A stretch of DNA of 64,000 nt from Lutjanus erythropterus. Lineage: Eukaryota; Chordata; Actinopteri; Lutjaniformes; Lutjanidae. A model generated the notes under the pieces. That model made no database searches. It was not told the origin of the DNA and saw only the letters and a list, made by a program, of their open reading frames with translations. The stretch is from NCBI GenBank assembly GCA_020091685.1, contig CM034607.1, forward strand, positions 34,503,268 to 34,567,267. Direction: 5' to 3'. Made by a program: the position numbers and the translations under genes. Positions within the stretch are counted from its first letter, which is position 1. Every line of letters starts with the position of its first letter. Positions 48,446 through 59,094 of the stretch are shown here, piece after piece.

Positions 48446-48724
48446 AGCTGCAACGATTAATCAAAAGTTTGATTAATCGGTTTGAGTAACTTTTTAAGAA
48501 AAATGCCAAAATTCTCCTTTATCACTTTCTTAAATATGAATATTTTCTGCTTTCTTATGAGAGTAAACTGAATATTTTTGAGCTGTGGACAAAACAAGAC
48601 ATTTGAGGACGTATTGTTGGACTTTGGGAAACACTGATCAACACTTTTCTCCATTTTATAGACCAAAAACTGATCGATTAATCAATAACATTATCATTAA
48701 ATATTATTACATTTGTTGCAGCCT
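48446..48724 (+). mobile_element. Family C MITE, full copy
   Basis: Runs from AAGCTGCAACGATTAATC through CTGTGGACAAAACAAGACAT, ACATTTGAGGACGTATTG and TGATCGATTAATCAAT to TTTGTTGCAGC. It is followed at once by a C' copy. Confidence 0.75.
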
Positions 48725-48748
48725 TTGCCACAAGATTTTTCTGAATGA

Positions 48749-48960
48749 ACAGAAAATGAATCTGCAGATATTTTTATAATCAAATAATCATTTATGTCAA
48801 AACACCAAAGCACTTCATGGTTCCAGCTCCTCAAATTTGAGGATTTTCTGCTTTTCTTTGTCTTAAATCATAGTAAACTGAACATATTTGGATTTGGGGG
48901 TTGTTGGTTTTACAAATCAGCCAATTTGAAAATGTCAGTTTGGCCTTGGGGGAATCAAGG
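48749..48960 (+). mobile_element. Family C' MITE
   Basis: ACAGAAAATGAATCTGCAGA, ATCAAATAATCATTTATGTC and GAGGATTTTCTGCTTTTCTT match, in reverse, the copy at 52140-52365. The far terminus is missing. Confidence 0.6.
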
Positions 48961-48965
48961 AAATA

Positions 48966-49888
48966 AAGGGGAAATTAATGGAATATGAAAATAATAATGA
49001 GTGACACCATTATTCATGTCGTTAAGAGTTTTGTTTGCTTGAGATTCTGAGAAATTCAATTAAGACGATTTGGAGAAATTATTTAAATATTTTTAGTTGT
49101 GGATTTATGTTTTTCTATGATTAAATATGACTGTCTGAGGTGGATTTATGTGATAAGAACTTTTTGAAACATTTTAACATATTTATTAACGTCTAAAACT
49201 TTGTTTTTTGTGTCACACATGTAATAATGTCCAAAGGCAGCGAACATGTTTCCAAACAACAGAGAAAGTTCATCACTGAGTAAAGGATTTACCTCATAAA
49301 ACTGGAATGATCTCATCTGAATGAATGCAAGTCAAATATTGTTTTGAGACAAAGCTGAAAAAATTCCTTCCAGTTTTCATCCTTGCAGCCGAGTATCATG
49401 ACATTTACATCATCAGTGCTGAACACGTGTCTGCAGGCTGCAGGACGTTTGTGGGGGAGTTGTTTCCAGAGAAGGGAGTGACTTCAGTGTTGTGAAAGTG
49501 GTTTGATGACATAAACCTGCAGAGGAGTTACATCACACCGCTGTGGTCTACTGACTGAGTCTTCCTCGTGAGATGCGTCAGGGCCTGTCTTCATTCAGCT
49601 TAGTGTCGGATCATTAATTGTTATTGTAAAGGTACATGGTGTTATTTTTAAAGCTTATTACACAGACATAGTATTTCTGCTGTCTCAGTGTGGATTAATC
49701 TGCTTAAATAAAGCTTAAAAAGTATATCTCAAAAATACTTTTGTAAAATATTGGAGGCTCAAAGTCTTAAATACCTCAAAACTTTCTACATATGCTGAGG
49801 ACTTTGCAGTGAATACTCAGGTAGAGACAAACTTCTCAGAGACACTAAAAACAACATAAAGGCAGCTTATTACGACCTGTACTTAGTA
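48966..49888. other. Unannotated stretch, no supported gene
   Basis: AT-rich, no recognisable element. Confidence 0.4.
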
Positions 49889-50118
49889 GTGCTGCACTAT
49901 TACACTAAATGTTAACGCAACACAGCCAAGTGAAATATCCAAATCACAGAAATTAGTTTTATTTATGAAGGAAAACTGTGTGCAGACAGCAGCAGCCTGC
50001 TGCAGAGATGTCCTGACCTACAGATGTTGTTCTCCAGATGTCACAGAACATGTTTGTTTGGTACAGAACACAACAAATATCACATCATCATGATTTTAAC
50101 TTTTTTTTTTTCCAGTGC
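49889..50118 (-). mobile_element. Family D MITE, partly deleted
   Basis: GTGCTGCACTATTACAC, then AGTGAAATATCCAAATCACA, CAGAACATGTTTGTTTGGTA and ACAACAAATATCACATCATC follow family order in reverse. The outer right part is missing. Confidence 0.55.
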
Positions 50119-50215
50119 AAATAAAAGACCTCATATTTACGATTATTGTGAGGTGGCGACCTCTAGTGGCTGTAGTCGGGTGGATGGACGAGTCAGACGT
50201 CTTATTTTAACTTTA
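50119..50215. repeat. Scrap of CCTCTAGTGGC-type repeat
   Basis: GGTGGCGACCTCTAGTGGCT at about 50151 parallels GTGACCTCTGGTGGCCG near 44538. Confidence 0.35.
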
Positions 50216-50269
50216 GTTCCTCAGTTAAAATGTCTGTAAAGATTTTCAGAAAGTCACAACTAAACCCTT

Positions 50270-50840
50270 TTTAGTCAATTTAAGTTATAAATTAACTTAA
50301 GTAATGTACTGAACTGACATACGTAACTTAAATTAATTACAAACCGTGATCTGTCTCTTTCACCCAGGAGACTGGTGTTTCTGTCCCGTGTATGGCGATA
50401 AATTTTATGCATTTTCCTTCACTGATGGTTGAAAACACTAAGAATTGATTAATCCTTAATTGATAATCAATAAGATACAGAATGCACAGTTTTGTCTCTT
50501 TTTTTTCTCATTTTAAGTTAAAGTTTCCTCATTCAACAAATGACTCTGACAGACTAAATGATGTCAAATGAGGTGCTGTTACTGAAATTTCTAGACTATC
50601 AATTAATGATTCATCAATACATTTTCATTGGTTATTATTAACATCCCTGGTTGTGTGTGAGAGCAACACTGACATATTTAACTAACAGTAACATACTTAA
50701 CTAACATCACAAACATAATGTAACTTAACTTACATATGTAACTTGTGTAACTAACAAACTGATTTTAAACCAAATCATGATTTTTTCCCAAATTTAACCA
50801 AATGTTTCACAACGTCAATCATGTGACAACGAAGGTCTAT
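50270..50840. repeat. AACTTA-rich degenerate repeat region
   Basis: AACTTAAGTAATGTAC-, ACGTAACTTAAATTA- and ATGTAACTTAACTTACATA-like phrases recur at 50280-50340 and 50675-50760, followed by AAACCAAATCATGATTTTTT, which I recall from a fish repeat. Intervening sequence is unassigned. Confidence 0.35.
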
Positions 50841-50967
50841 TCTGTGGTTTAAAAATGAGGACATGTTGTATATGAAGCTGAAGGACAGACTGTTGTTGGA
50901 GGTGCTTATAGTTTTTATAATAAAATAAGATGCTGTCTGGGACAATAGTCAACTAAACCTTACGAGT

Positions 50968-51215
50968 CGGGCTGAATAATTAATCTGAATTTTATCAAAA
51001 TCACAAACTGCTGCAGTTTTCAGGCACGTTTGTCAAAATACCATTTTAAATGAAATATTGTGATGCTGCAGAGGTGTGACCAACACATCATTCTCTAAAC
51101 TTCAAAAAACATACTTTATTTTAGTTCAGATTCCTGAAAAATATAATGATCCTTTCCTCTCTCGCAGTTACAGTATTAGTTTATCAGTCAAAATAATTGC
51201 AATTAGACATTTTTT
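50968..51215 (-). mobile_element. Family D MITE, diverged copy
   Basis: GGGCTGAATAATTAATCTGA opens it. TTTTATCAAAATCACAAACT, TGTGATGCTGCAGAGGTGTG and CAGTCAAAATAATTGCAATT keep family order. Confidence 0.45.
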
Positions 51216-51239
51216 TCAAAACGGTTGAGCGCAGTGAGG

Positions 51240-51470
51240 AGCAGCCTTGACGCTGTCCGTCATCAGTCTACACCTGAGCAGCAGACTGTGACTCTTCTTC
51301 ATCCCGTCCAGGTGCTCTTGAGCAGGGCAGGAGGGAGTTCAGAGCCCCGTCAGTGCTGCCTGGATGCATGGAGTTGATTGGACGAGGCCTCATTAGTCCG
51401 TGTCTCTCTCTCAGATTTCACTTATGAATTCTGAGCTCGTTGTCTCTCTGCATGCGGCGTGTTGCTGTTG
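51240..51470. other. GC-richer patch without repeat signature
   Basis: Balanced sequence with CATTAGTCCGTGTCTCTCTC near 51390 and no transposon features. Candidate conserved block only. Confidence 0.2.
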
Positions 51471-52139
51471 TTGTGTGGAAATCCCCACAGTTCCAGTAAT
51501 GTGTTGTCATTAAGCCAAAAACAAGCAGCAGATTTTCTCAGTTCCTTTAAGATCGGAGTTTCGGCTCTCTGGGTTTTGTGTAAATTGAAAGGTGAAATCA
51601 TGAGATTTTGTGATAAACATTTTTTAATGATTTGGCACAGCGTGTGAGAAACGGCTCATGTCTGAATAAAGGAAATGAAGTGTTAATCCTCTACAGCTGT
51701 TATGACTGTTGGTCATGTCAAGTGGGTTTTCATAATACATATCTAACTGTGTGCTGTCAACTCTGGCTCAGCCTGCCAGGATTTCTTTCATATATCAAAC
51801 AGATCAGTGCATCAGGTGTTTCATTTTAAAGATAAAACGCGCAGCGGCTCATCTGGTCGGCTGCTGGTGTGCCCATCTTTGAATGCCATCTTTAGCCATA
51901 AGCCGGTAGCTAATGGCCAACTGTTGTGCAGAAATAATGGGCTGAGAAACGGCCGAAACCAGCTGAGATTGAAAGTTCATTTTAGACCTTGAGAGCTGCA
52001 GTTTCACCACAACTTTGGATCTTATCACATGATTTTTCTCAGGAGAATAAGGCTGCCCGGTTATCATGAAGCTATGAATGAAAGATGAACGTTTAATCTC
52101 ATCTTTTAAGGCAAACAGACAAAAAAAAAAATCCACTCA
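51471..52139. other. Unannotated stretch, no supported gene
   Basis: The 61-95-codon ORFs overlap on both strands and have no domain. Confidence 0.4.
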
Positions 52140-52365
52140 GGCTGCAACTGACGATTATTTTCATTTCAAACTGATATTTTCAAACTGCTTCAAGGACCAA
52201 AATCCAAATGTATTCAGTTCACTGTGATTTAAGACAAAGAAAAGCAGAAAATCCTCAAATTTTAGACATTGGAACCTTAAAGTGTTTTGGTCCTTTTGTT
52301 TAAAGAGTGATTATTTCGTTATAAAAATAGCTGCAGATTCATTTTCTGTTAATCTACTAATTGAT
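52140..52365 (-). mobile_element. Family C' MITE
   Basis: GGCTGCAACTGACGATTATT begins the arm. TTAAGACAAAGAAAAGCAGA and AAATCCTCAAATTTTAGACA mirror 48749-48960, and GCTGCAGATTCATTTTCTGT closes it. Confidence 0.65.
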
Positions 52366-52377
52366 ACATAGACACAT

Positions 52378-52603
52378 CTTGCAACTATCGATTGTTTTCA
52401 TTGTTGATCAATCTGTTGATAATGTTCTCTCAATCAGTTTTTGACAGGAATCAGTGTTTCCCAAAGCCCAGGATGACGTCCTCAGAGGTCTTGTTTCAAA
52501 ACGTTTGCTGACATTTAAGAAGCTGGAATCTGAACTCAAACTGATTAATCAATTATTGAAATAAATTTTCATCAATTATCAAAGTTAATTAAATGATCTG
52601 CAG
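52378..52603 (-). mobile_element. Family C MITE
   Basis: TTGCAACTATCGATTGTTTT, GTTTCCCAAAGCCCAGGATG, GACATTTAAGAAGCTGGAAT and CTGATTAATCAATTATTG follow the family order. It lies 13 bp from the C' copy, the mirror of the 48.4-48.96-kb pair. Confidence 0.65.
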
Positions 52604-53030
52604 TCCGTGACTCCAACTCCATCTGCAGAGGAGGGTTGTGTGCTCCGTAGGAAATCTGTGTATGTTCAGGCTCAGGTTTCCACCCAGCTCACTGATGATG
52701 TAAATAACGAGTAAACTCCCAAGTTTCTGGGAAAAACACTGAACTTTACAACCTTTATAGGTCAGAGCTGGTTTCTGTCAACTCCAGAGAATATCTGAAA
52801 TACGTGAAGTTCCCTTTAGCTGCTACATGTTCCACCTTCTCTCTGCGTCTGTCTGATGTAGGGCAGGTAGTGGACAGCAGAAAATTAGAGCTTGTGTGAT
52901 GAAAACTGCTGGAAACTCTGGACAGTGAATGTGCTGCAAAACCAAAAGGAGGAGCCAAAAGAGGCTGAAAGACGTCAGAGCGCCGCAGAGTTGGTGAGAT
53001 TGACTGATGCTTTCTCCTCTGATTTGAGTG
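52604..53030. other. Unannotated stretch
   Basis: Minus-strand ORFs of 77 and 103 codons at 52755-53066 have no recognised domain. Confidence 0.35.
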
Positions 53031-53034
53031 AAGG

Positions 53035-53487
53035 TTATTAAAGTGAACCAAAACAAAATAAAACAACTAAAACTAGGTGTGAAAAAAACATTTTAGTTAA
53101 CTGAAAAAAGTGGACTTACAAAACAAAGTCAAACATTTTGTCAACACAACAAGCATGAAGAGGCCCTGCACTGAAAAAAGAAAATTTAGTTTTTCCCAAA
53201 TCAGCTTCACAAGTAAGTTTTAATAATCTGATTGCTTTCAAATCAACTGTTTGCATCGATGTTACTTAAGTTTACATTTTTACAACTCAATTATTTGTTT
53301 CACCTAAAAGTAAAATATTACTCCTTCACATCCTGACAGTGTGGTTCATCGTTAGTTTATAGTTAGTTAGCATGATTTAATGTTAGCTTGACTTAACGAT
53401 ATCTGGTTTGGTTCAGTCAGTTTATGAAAACTTAAAACAACAAATTTAACTAATTCAGGTGGACGATTTTATATCTAACATAATATT
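53035..53487. repeat. Degenerate repeat-like region
   Basis: AAAACAACTAAAACTAGG and ACATTTTAGTTAACTGAAA resemble the left part of a fish repeat whose AAACTAA-rich right part may be 54062-54230. The text between is not assigned. Confidence 0.25.
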
Positions 53488-53760
53488 ACAGGTGTAACAA
53501 TACATCGGTCTGGATCATTATATCGATTTAATGTTCAATGATCCAATATGATCGATACAAAGTGAAAAAAACAATCTATATCAACATTGTTACGATAGGC
53601 CTTTATTTTGAAATTCATATTGACTTAACTGACTTAAAGTCACGCCGTGGCAGACTTCAGTAAATGTCATATCGTCTAAAGAATCAATAGAACATTGTTT
53701 CATGATTAAACTGATTTACAGTATTTAATCACAAAATATAATTTTGTCGTGCATCAGAGC
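53488..53760. repeat. ATCGATAT-rich dispersed repeat
   Basis: GGTGTAACAATACATCGGTC, TTATATCGATTTAATG and TGATCGATACAAAG recall a teleost repeat beginning GTGTAACAATACATCGAT. Bounds are approximate. Confidence 0.4.
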
Positions 53761-54041
53761 AGGAAAAAAAAAGGGTAGAAATCGGAGAAAGACGTTGTCA
53801 GACTTATGATGTGTTCACTTCTAGATTCAGACAACGAGCTGTTATTCAAGATGTTATAATCCACAAAAGTAGACTGCCATAACTAGAGCAGAAAGCTGCA
53901 TGACACTCATTCACAATATTTCATTACTTCAACTATTAATAAAATACACTTTTTACAGTGTGCATTACTGTGGTGTCACATCACTGTGACGACCTTCACT
54001 AAATGTTGCTGCTCTGAACCTCTTCAATCTGCCCCTAACAA

Positions 54042-54060
54042 CCCCCCCCCCCCCCCCCCC
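54042..54060. repeat. C19 homopolymer
   Basis: Nineteen C bases, the complement of the G19 run at 3811. Length may be subject to sequencing error. Confidence 0.85.
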
Positions 54061-54061
54061 A

Positions 54062-54230
54062 TTTTATAATAAAAAACTAACTCTGAAACTAATAAAAAAT
54101 AACTAAAACTAAACATTTTTAAACAGTAAAAACTAAACTGAAACTAGCAAACCCACTCTGGAAACTAACTGAGACTAAACAGAAAACAAAATGAAAATAA
54201 AACTAATGAAAAATACAGAACTATTGCAGC
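54062..54230. repeat. AAACTAA-rich degenerate repeat
   Basis: Phrases such as AACTAAAACTAAACATTTTT, AAACTAAACTGAAACTAGC and AACTGAGACTAAACAGAAAA repeat with slight changes, typical of a fish repeat I recall. Confidence 0.45.
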
Positions 54231-54479
54231 TGTGATTTGATTCATTGTTGATATAAAAATATTTATGAGCCGAGCTGTAATGGAAAAACAAGAAAATTCA
54301 TATTCAGAACCGCCACAAAAAGACTGAAACAAATCAGGGAATATTGTTCTGTAATTTAAATTGTTGGCTCTACTTTTTGTCTCCGTCCTGCAGCTTCAGC
54401 TCCGTCCTGCTGACTGTCAGTGTAAACAAGGATCCCGTCTTTGACCTGATTGATTAAATTCAGGTTAAGACAAAACAGT

Positions 54480-54511
54480 GAGACAGACAGGCAGACAGAC
54501 AGACAGATAGA
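54480..54511. repeat. (ACAG)n microsatellite, imperfect
   Basis: About 32 bp of GACA/GGCA units ending in GATAGACA. Confidence 0.85.
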
Positions 54512-54544
54512 CACCCCTTCACTACAGCCACTTAAGAAGAAAAC

Positions 54545-54800
54545 CCACAAAGCTAATTAATTAGGGCCGACTGGCTCATTTGCATGTTTTGTAAGCACTA
54601 ATTAAGATATGCAAAATATCCAGATGAGTGCCGCAGCCTAAATATATTTTAAGCGACTTGTCGGCGCAGAGGTATGGACGGGAAAATCGATGGAGGCCAC
54701 GTCCTTCGCCGCCGCATTAATCTGAGGCTTCCCTGCGTCAGAGTCAGGAAGCGCAGGACGAACGGTGATTCGTCTCGGTGACTTTGGCACCTAAATACTA
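54545..54800. promoter_or_regulatory. Homeodomain/octamer motif cluster, candidate enhancer
   Basis: Within 65 bp lie TAATTAATTA (54554-54563), the POU octamer ATTTGCAT (54578-54585), TAATTA (54599-54604) and ATGCAAAA (54609-54616). A CpG-bearing, repeat-free stretch follows to about 54800 (CGCCGCCGCATTAATCTGAG near 54710). This style is typical of vertebrate developmental enhancers. Function is inferred. Confidence 0.4.
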
Positions 54801-55699
54801 AGATGGCACACAGTGACAGAGAGCGGGGACAGCTGGATGCAAAATAGGACATATAGACAGGAGAGGACACGCCGGGACAGCCGAGACTCACCTGCAGCTG
54901 ATTTGTTCTCTTTCAGACATAAAAAATACAACTTTTTCATCATTTTGTTTGGTTGTTTGTGCGTATTTAGCCTAAAAAAAAAGAATAAATCAGGGTTTCA
55001 GATGCTCCTCTAAGTTTTAAAACCTGTTTTACGACTAAAGGGTCAGTTCACTGTAATGACATGAAAATAAAGTAAAACACAGGCAGTTATATCTCTGGTG
55101 GTTCACAGTGAATCTGTGGATTATTCAGGTTTAGTGTGACATGAAACGACAGACAGACAGACAGCAAAAGTAGAAGAACTAGATATTACAAGGGAACATT
55201 ACTGACAGAGAAGACAGTGTTGTTTATAGTGAAAGTCTGATGACTGCATGAAAGAGACAAACACAGCACCAGAATTATGAAAAGTATAATTAAACTGTTT
55301 AAATTTCCAAATAATTATGTCTGATTTGTGACTGTTTCATATAATGAGAATTTGGAATAAACAAACATTAAACACAAATAAATTAAAACTTAATATTTTT
55401 GTTTATTTAGTCTGTGATAATGGAGTTCCTCATTTAAATCAAAAGTTTCACAGTTTTACACAGATGTAGTTTTTGTACAGCAGCTTGAGTTTAAACATTT
55501 ACCATCTAAAAACTAAGACCTCTTATGTTCAGTGAGAAAAAGAACAAAACATTTTAACATTTTTACATCCAGAAAAGATTTGTGACACAACCAAAGACAA
55601 TTAAATGTAATGTAACAATCAGAGATCTCAAAGTCAAAACTATTCACATCCCTAAATTCCACAGACACGGACACATTTAGACTTAAAAGCGGTAGGCTG
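54801..55699. other. Unannotated stretch, no supported gene
   Basis: AT-rich with a short CAGA run at 55148-55165. The ORFs are short and domain-free. Confidence 0.4.
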
Positions 55700-55910
55700 C
55701 TGTTCATTTCGATTCGGACCTGACGTTGCAGCCCGCCGTCGCCACGGGAGCTGCAGAGATTCGAAAGGAACTCAGCGGTGCCACAAGGGATGCGACTTTA
55801 TGCAAATAACCTCTGACCGTCGGCCATGTGAGAGCCAATCACGCATGGCCTCCAGGACAGATTCACGGCCTCAACAACAGCGTTTCCATCCAAATGAAGC
55901 ACAAACGAGT
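55700..55910. promoter_or_regulatory. GC-richer block with perfect octamer
   Basis: ATGCAAAT at 55800-55807 lies in about 200 bp with frequent CpGs (GCCCGCCGTCGCCACGGGAG near 55731) and an AGCCAATCAC CCAAT-type motif near 55834. No repeat signature. Confidence 0.35.
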
Positions 55911-55994
55911 AAATCGGCAAAGAACATACATGAATGCTTGTTTCTGTCCTGTTATGATGCTGTGTGATAATTAGGAGTTGGTTTATTGAGATGA

Positions 55995-56008
55995 GCAGTA
56001 GGTGGCGC
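55995..56008 (+). promoter_or_regulatory. CTCF-core-like motif
   Basis: GCAGTAGGTGGCGC differs from the CTCF core consensus only at its first base. Unlike those at 316 and 2237, no repeat family was recognised around it. Confidence 0.3.
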
Positions 56009-56975
56009 CGACTCTCCTGTTAGAAAAGCATCATACCACTGCAGAGGAAGAGGGCGCAACAAGATAACATAATTAAAAGAGAGCCAGTCAAACCTCAAAT
56101 GTTGAAAAAGAAAGTAGAAAACAGGAAGAAAACCAGATATTTCTGTAAGTTTCGTGTTTTAACATGAGGATGATTCAGGTTTCAGATCTGTGTGGAGCCG
56201 CAAGGAAACAGCTGAGCAGTCAGTGAGTTAAATGTTTGCTACGTCAGAACTAATTAAAAAAGTGTTTCCATCGTGTGAGAGAGTACAGAAACTTGCCTGC
56301 CTGGATGTTACTGTTGTGTCGAAACAGTTTGAATAAGTAAAAATAGAAAACAACTCAAGAAACAATGTCTGCAATAAGAAATGAACAACTTCCTCGTCCA
56401 ATCAGAGCAGAGGGCTGTGCGAGGGCTGTGACAGTATGGATTTTGTCTTTCCCTGGTGACAAAGGGGATGGTGATTTACTGCGTCTGCCTTAATAATTAA
56501 CCGTGTTTTATTGGATGTTATTGAAACACAGTGTTGTGCAGCTCATTTAGGGAGTAGGTCAGTGTGTAATGTGTGTGCGGCGTGTAAATGAGAGAGGCTG
56601 AGAGTGACGGTGCTGCTCACATGTAAACTTTGCAGTCACTTTGTCAGTGTGGCAGTGAATGTACAGTTCAGGTTACAGTGTGTCTGTTAATAAACGCTGC
56701 AGCTTCTCAAGACCAAGAAAAGTTTCTCCTGTTGTTTCCCAACTGCTTGGAAAGTGAAGGAGGGTAACCTCACACTGAGATGAGCAGGAAAGGCTAACGT
56801 TATGCTAATGCTAACGTTAGCGTTGTAGCGTCATGTCGGCTCCAAACCCTTTCAGAAGCTCTGTAATCCAGTCCTGAAGTGCAGCATCTTTTTTTGAGAC
56901 TTTGAAAAATGAATCCATGATCATAAATCCAACATTGAGTCCACTGGCAAACCCAAGACGCCTTGGTTTGAGTCT
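56009..56975. other. Unannotated stretch
   Basis: The palindrome CTAACGTTAG at 56811-56820 lies within GCTAACGTTATGCTAATG-type text. No gene or repeat border. Confidence 0.35.
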
Positions 56976-56976
56976 G

Positions 56977-57056
56977 TCGACCAATCAGAGGCTGTGTTTC
57001 TTAACGGTCAACCAATCAGAGGCTGTTTCTTACTTATCAGCCAATCAGAGTCTGTG
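56977..57056. repeat. Three tandem CCAAT-box units of about 30 bp
   Basis: CCAATCAGAGGCTGTGTTTC at 56981, CCAATCAGAGGCTGTTTCTT at 57012 and CCAATCAGAGTCTGTGTC at 57041 repeat at 31 and 29 bp spacing. Each is a perfect CCAAT box. Confidence 0.8.
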
Positions 57057-57057
57057 T

Positions 57058-57296
57058 CAAATGTGAATATTTTCTGGTTTCTTTACTCCTGACAGTCAAC
57101 TGAATATCTTTGAGTTGTGGACAAAATGAGACATTTGAAGACGTCATCATGAGCTTTTGGAAACACTGATCAGGAAAGACTTGTGCGCTCCACATGTTTG
57201 GACCTGTTTTCCAACTAACAAGATTGTGACAGGATTAATTAATCGATTAATGGAGAAAATAATCAATAGTGACAATAATTGTTGAATTTGCAGTCC
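57058..57296 (+). mobile_element. Family C MITE, left-truncated
   Basis: Begins at AAATGTGAATATTTTCTGGT and continues TTGTGGACAAAATGAGACAT, GAAGACGTCATCATGAGC and TAATTAATCGATTAATGGAG to GAATTTGCAGTCC. About 50 bp near 57170 is unlike other copies. Confidence 0.65.
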
Positions 57297-57433
57297 AACT
57301 CAGGCGTATTAATAGATGGCCCTTCAAAAAAAAACTTGCAGTGTTGGCAGTAATGAGCTCAACCCCACAGTATGTATCGCATGACCGCGGTATTGCGGTA
57401 ATGCCATTATTGTGAGAGCTCTGTTCTCAGCAC

Positions 57434-57434
<1 letters not shown>

Positions 57435-57477
<43 letters not shown>
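57435..57477. repeat. (CA)n microsatellite
   Basis: About 43 bp of CA, first of three CA runs within 510 bp. Confidence 0.97.
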
Positions 57478-57480
<3 letters not shown>

Positions 57481-57636
57481 AACCAGAGATTTATGAGAGG
57501 CCAGAGACCGACGACTGCTCAGTATGCAGCCTTAGAGTCTCTCAGCAGAGTGATGTACAGCAAAGTACAAACATTCACTGCTGGGTTTATCTGTAATAGT
57601 TGTGTAGTGATGATCACCTCTGGGCCTCAGGAGCAC

Positions 57637-57643
57637 GCACACA

Positions 57644-57688
<45 letters not shown>

Positions 57689-57691
57689 ACA

Positions 57692-57722
<31 letters not shown>

Positions 57723-57724
57723 CA
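57637..57724. repeat. (CA)n microsatellite, interrupted
   Basis: About 88 bp with three interruptions (CATA, CAGA, CACCA). It makes long false frames. Confidence 0.95.
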
Positions 57725-57899
57725 GAGTCCCAGGGCAGAGCTGGTTGGTATCAAGTTGGTGATGGATGGAGGATGAGGTCAGTCCTGAGGGGGATCCAGA
57801 CTCTCTGGAAAAGACCTGTTGTTCTCTCTGTGTGTGTCTCTGCCTGCTGCGCTGCAATCCTCTGATGATCTCATCCACTCACTCACAGAGCCTCAGCAA

Positions 57900-57900
57900 C

Positions 57901-57935
<35 letters not shown>

Positions 57936-57942
57936 CACACAC
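57900..57942. repeat. (CA)n microsatellite
   Basis: About 43 bp with one CAAA break. Confidence 0.95.
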
Positions 57943-58334
57943 CTACACACCACATGCACTCATCACATCCCGGGGAAAACACTGCTGGTGATTCCCTCTT
58001 AAAGGAGCTTCATAGCGTTTAGATGTCGATCGTTGACCTGAATAAACTTCACGAAGCATCAGTTCAGGATTTCAAATCCAAACAGAATCATTTTGAAAAA
58101 CAAATCGAACGTGTTTCTTCGTTACTGACTCGTGTTTCAAAGGGTGTCAGGTTCTGTGAACGCTGCTTGTGATTGGTTGGATTTAGAAAATGATTGTGAG
58201 CTCTGCAAAGTCAAGCTGGACTCCTGGATGATGGTGTTTAAAATATCATACAGACAAACTGAAATGCTGTTGTTTTATGTTTAACACCCTGAAATAAATG
58301 CTGAAAATTGGCTTTGTAGTTTGGCCTGTTTTGT

Positions 58335-58540
58335 TGGTGGCCTGCTCAGGTGGTAGAACATCCCCCCGGTGTACCGAGGCCATGAGTCCTCTGCAGCAGC
58401 TGTGGGTTCAACTCCTGTCTGTGGCCCTTTGCTGCACTCCGTCCCCTGACTCACTCTTTCCTTTTCCTGTCTTCACTCTGACTTAAAATGAAGGCAAACC
58501 ACCACCAAAATAGGTATACATTAACAATAAAGTAAAAATT
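58335..58540 (+). mobile_element. tRNA-derived SINE
   Basis: A pol III A-box-like TGGCCTGCTCAGGTGG at 58338-58353 and B-box GGTTCAACTCC at 58405-58415 have tRNA-like spacing. The following GTGGCCCTTTGCTGCACTCC and pyrimidine-rich stretch, then AACAATAAAG, match a fish SINE family that I recall. Long terminal repeats and coding sequence are absent. The copy is moderately diverged. Confidence 0.65.
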
Positions 58541-58734
58541 TGTCCCACATCCTGTGGTGAAAGTGACGGGGGAATTCCCCTGGTTTTACTTTTTGTTGTT
58601 GCTTCCTTTTCTAGATGTTTTCGGTGCTCAAAGGTGAGGAGGTCAACATGTCAATCATACAACACAGTCTCACTTCCAACTCATCAAATACAGCACAAAA
58701 AGCAACGTCAGGGGTTGAAAAATTAAGCCAGCAT

Positions 58735-58935
58735 AACGGTGCAAAAAAACTGCAGTTCCTCAGATGGCCACTTGAGGCTCCAGATGTGAGTCAGTCCTCA
58801 CAGACCTTCATATTAAAATGTCCAACTTTACAGCAGAAATAAACAGCCTGCTTTGAAAACTAGTTTTGTTCTCTATATTTAATTTCCCTGTTCATGACAA
58901 CTGAATATTTATAAAAACTATATTAAGGCTTAAAG
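58735..58935 (+). repeat. Dispersed repeat with GGCCACTTGAGGCTCC text
   Basis: ACTGCAGTTCCTCAGATGGC, AATGTCCAACTTTACAGCAG and AATTTCCCTGTTCATGACAA follow the order of a fish repeat I recall. The 75-codon ORF over it is not coding. Confidence 0.45.
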
Positions 58936-59094
58936 TTATGCAAAAGTTAGTGATGTTAAAATAAAGGAATACATCTTTCTTGGTTAGGTTAGGAACAGAT
59001 TAAGATTTGGGTTAAAATAAGCACATTATCCAGCTGACTGGCAAGAGTACTGACTTTTTTTAACAAGTAATTAATAACTGTAAAGTAAAGTAAC

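Noticed and set aside
54479-54513. ACAG repeat considered as a coding or CRISPR-like feature
   Set aside because: It is a plain imperfect tetranucleotide microsatellite.
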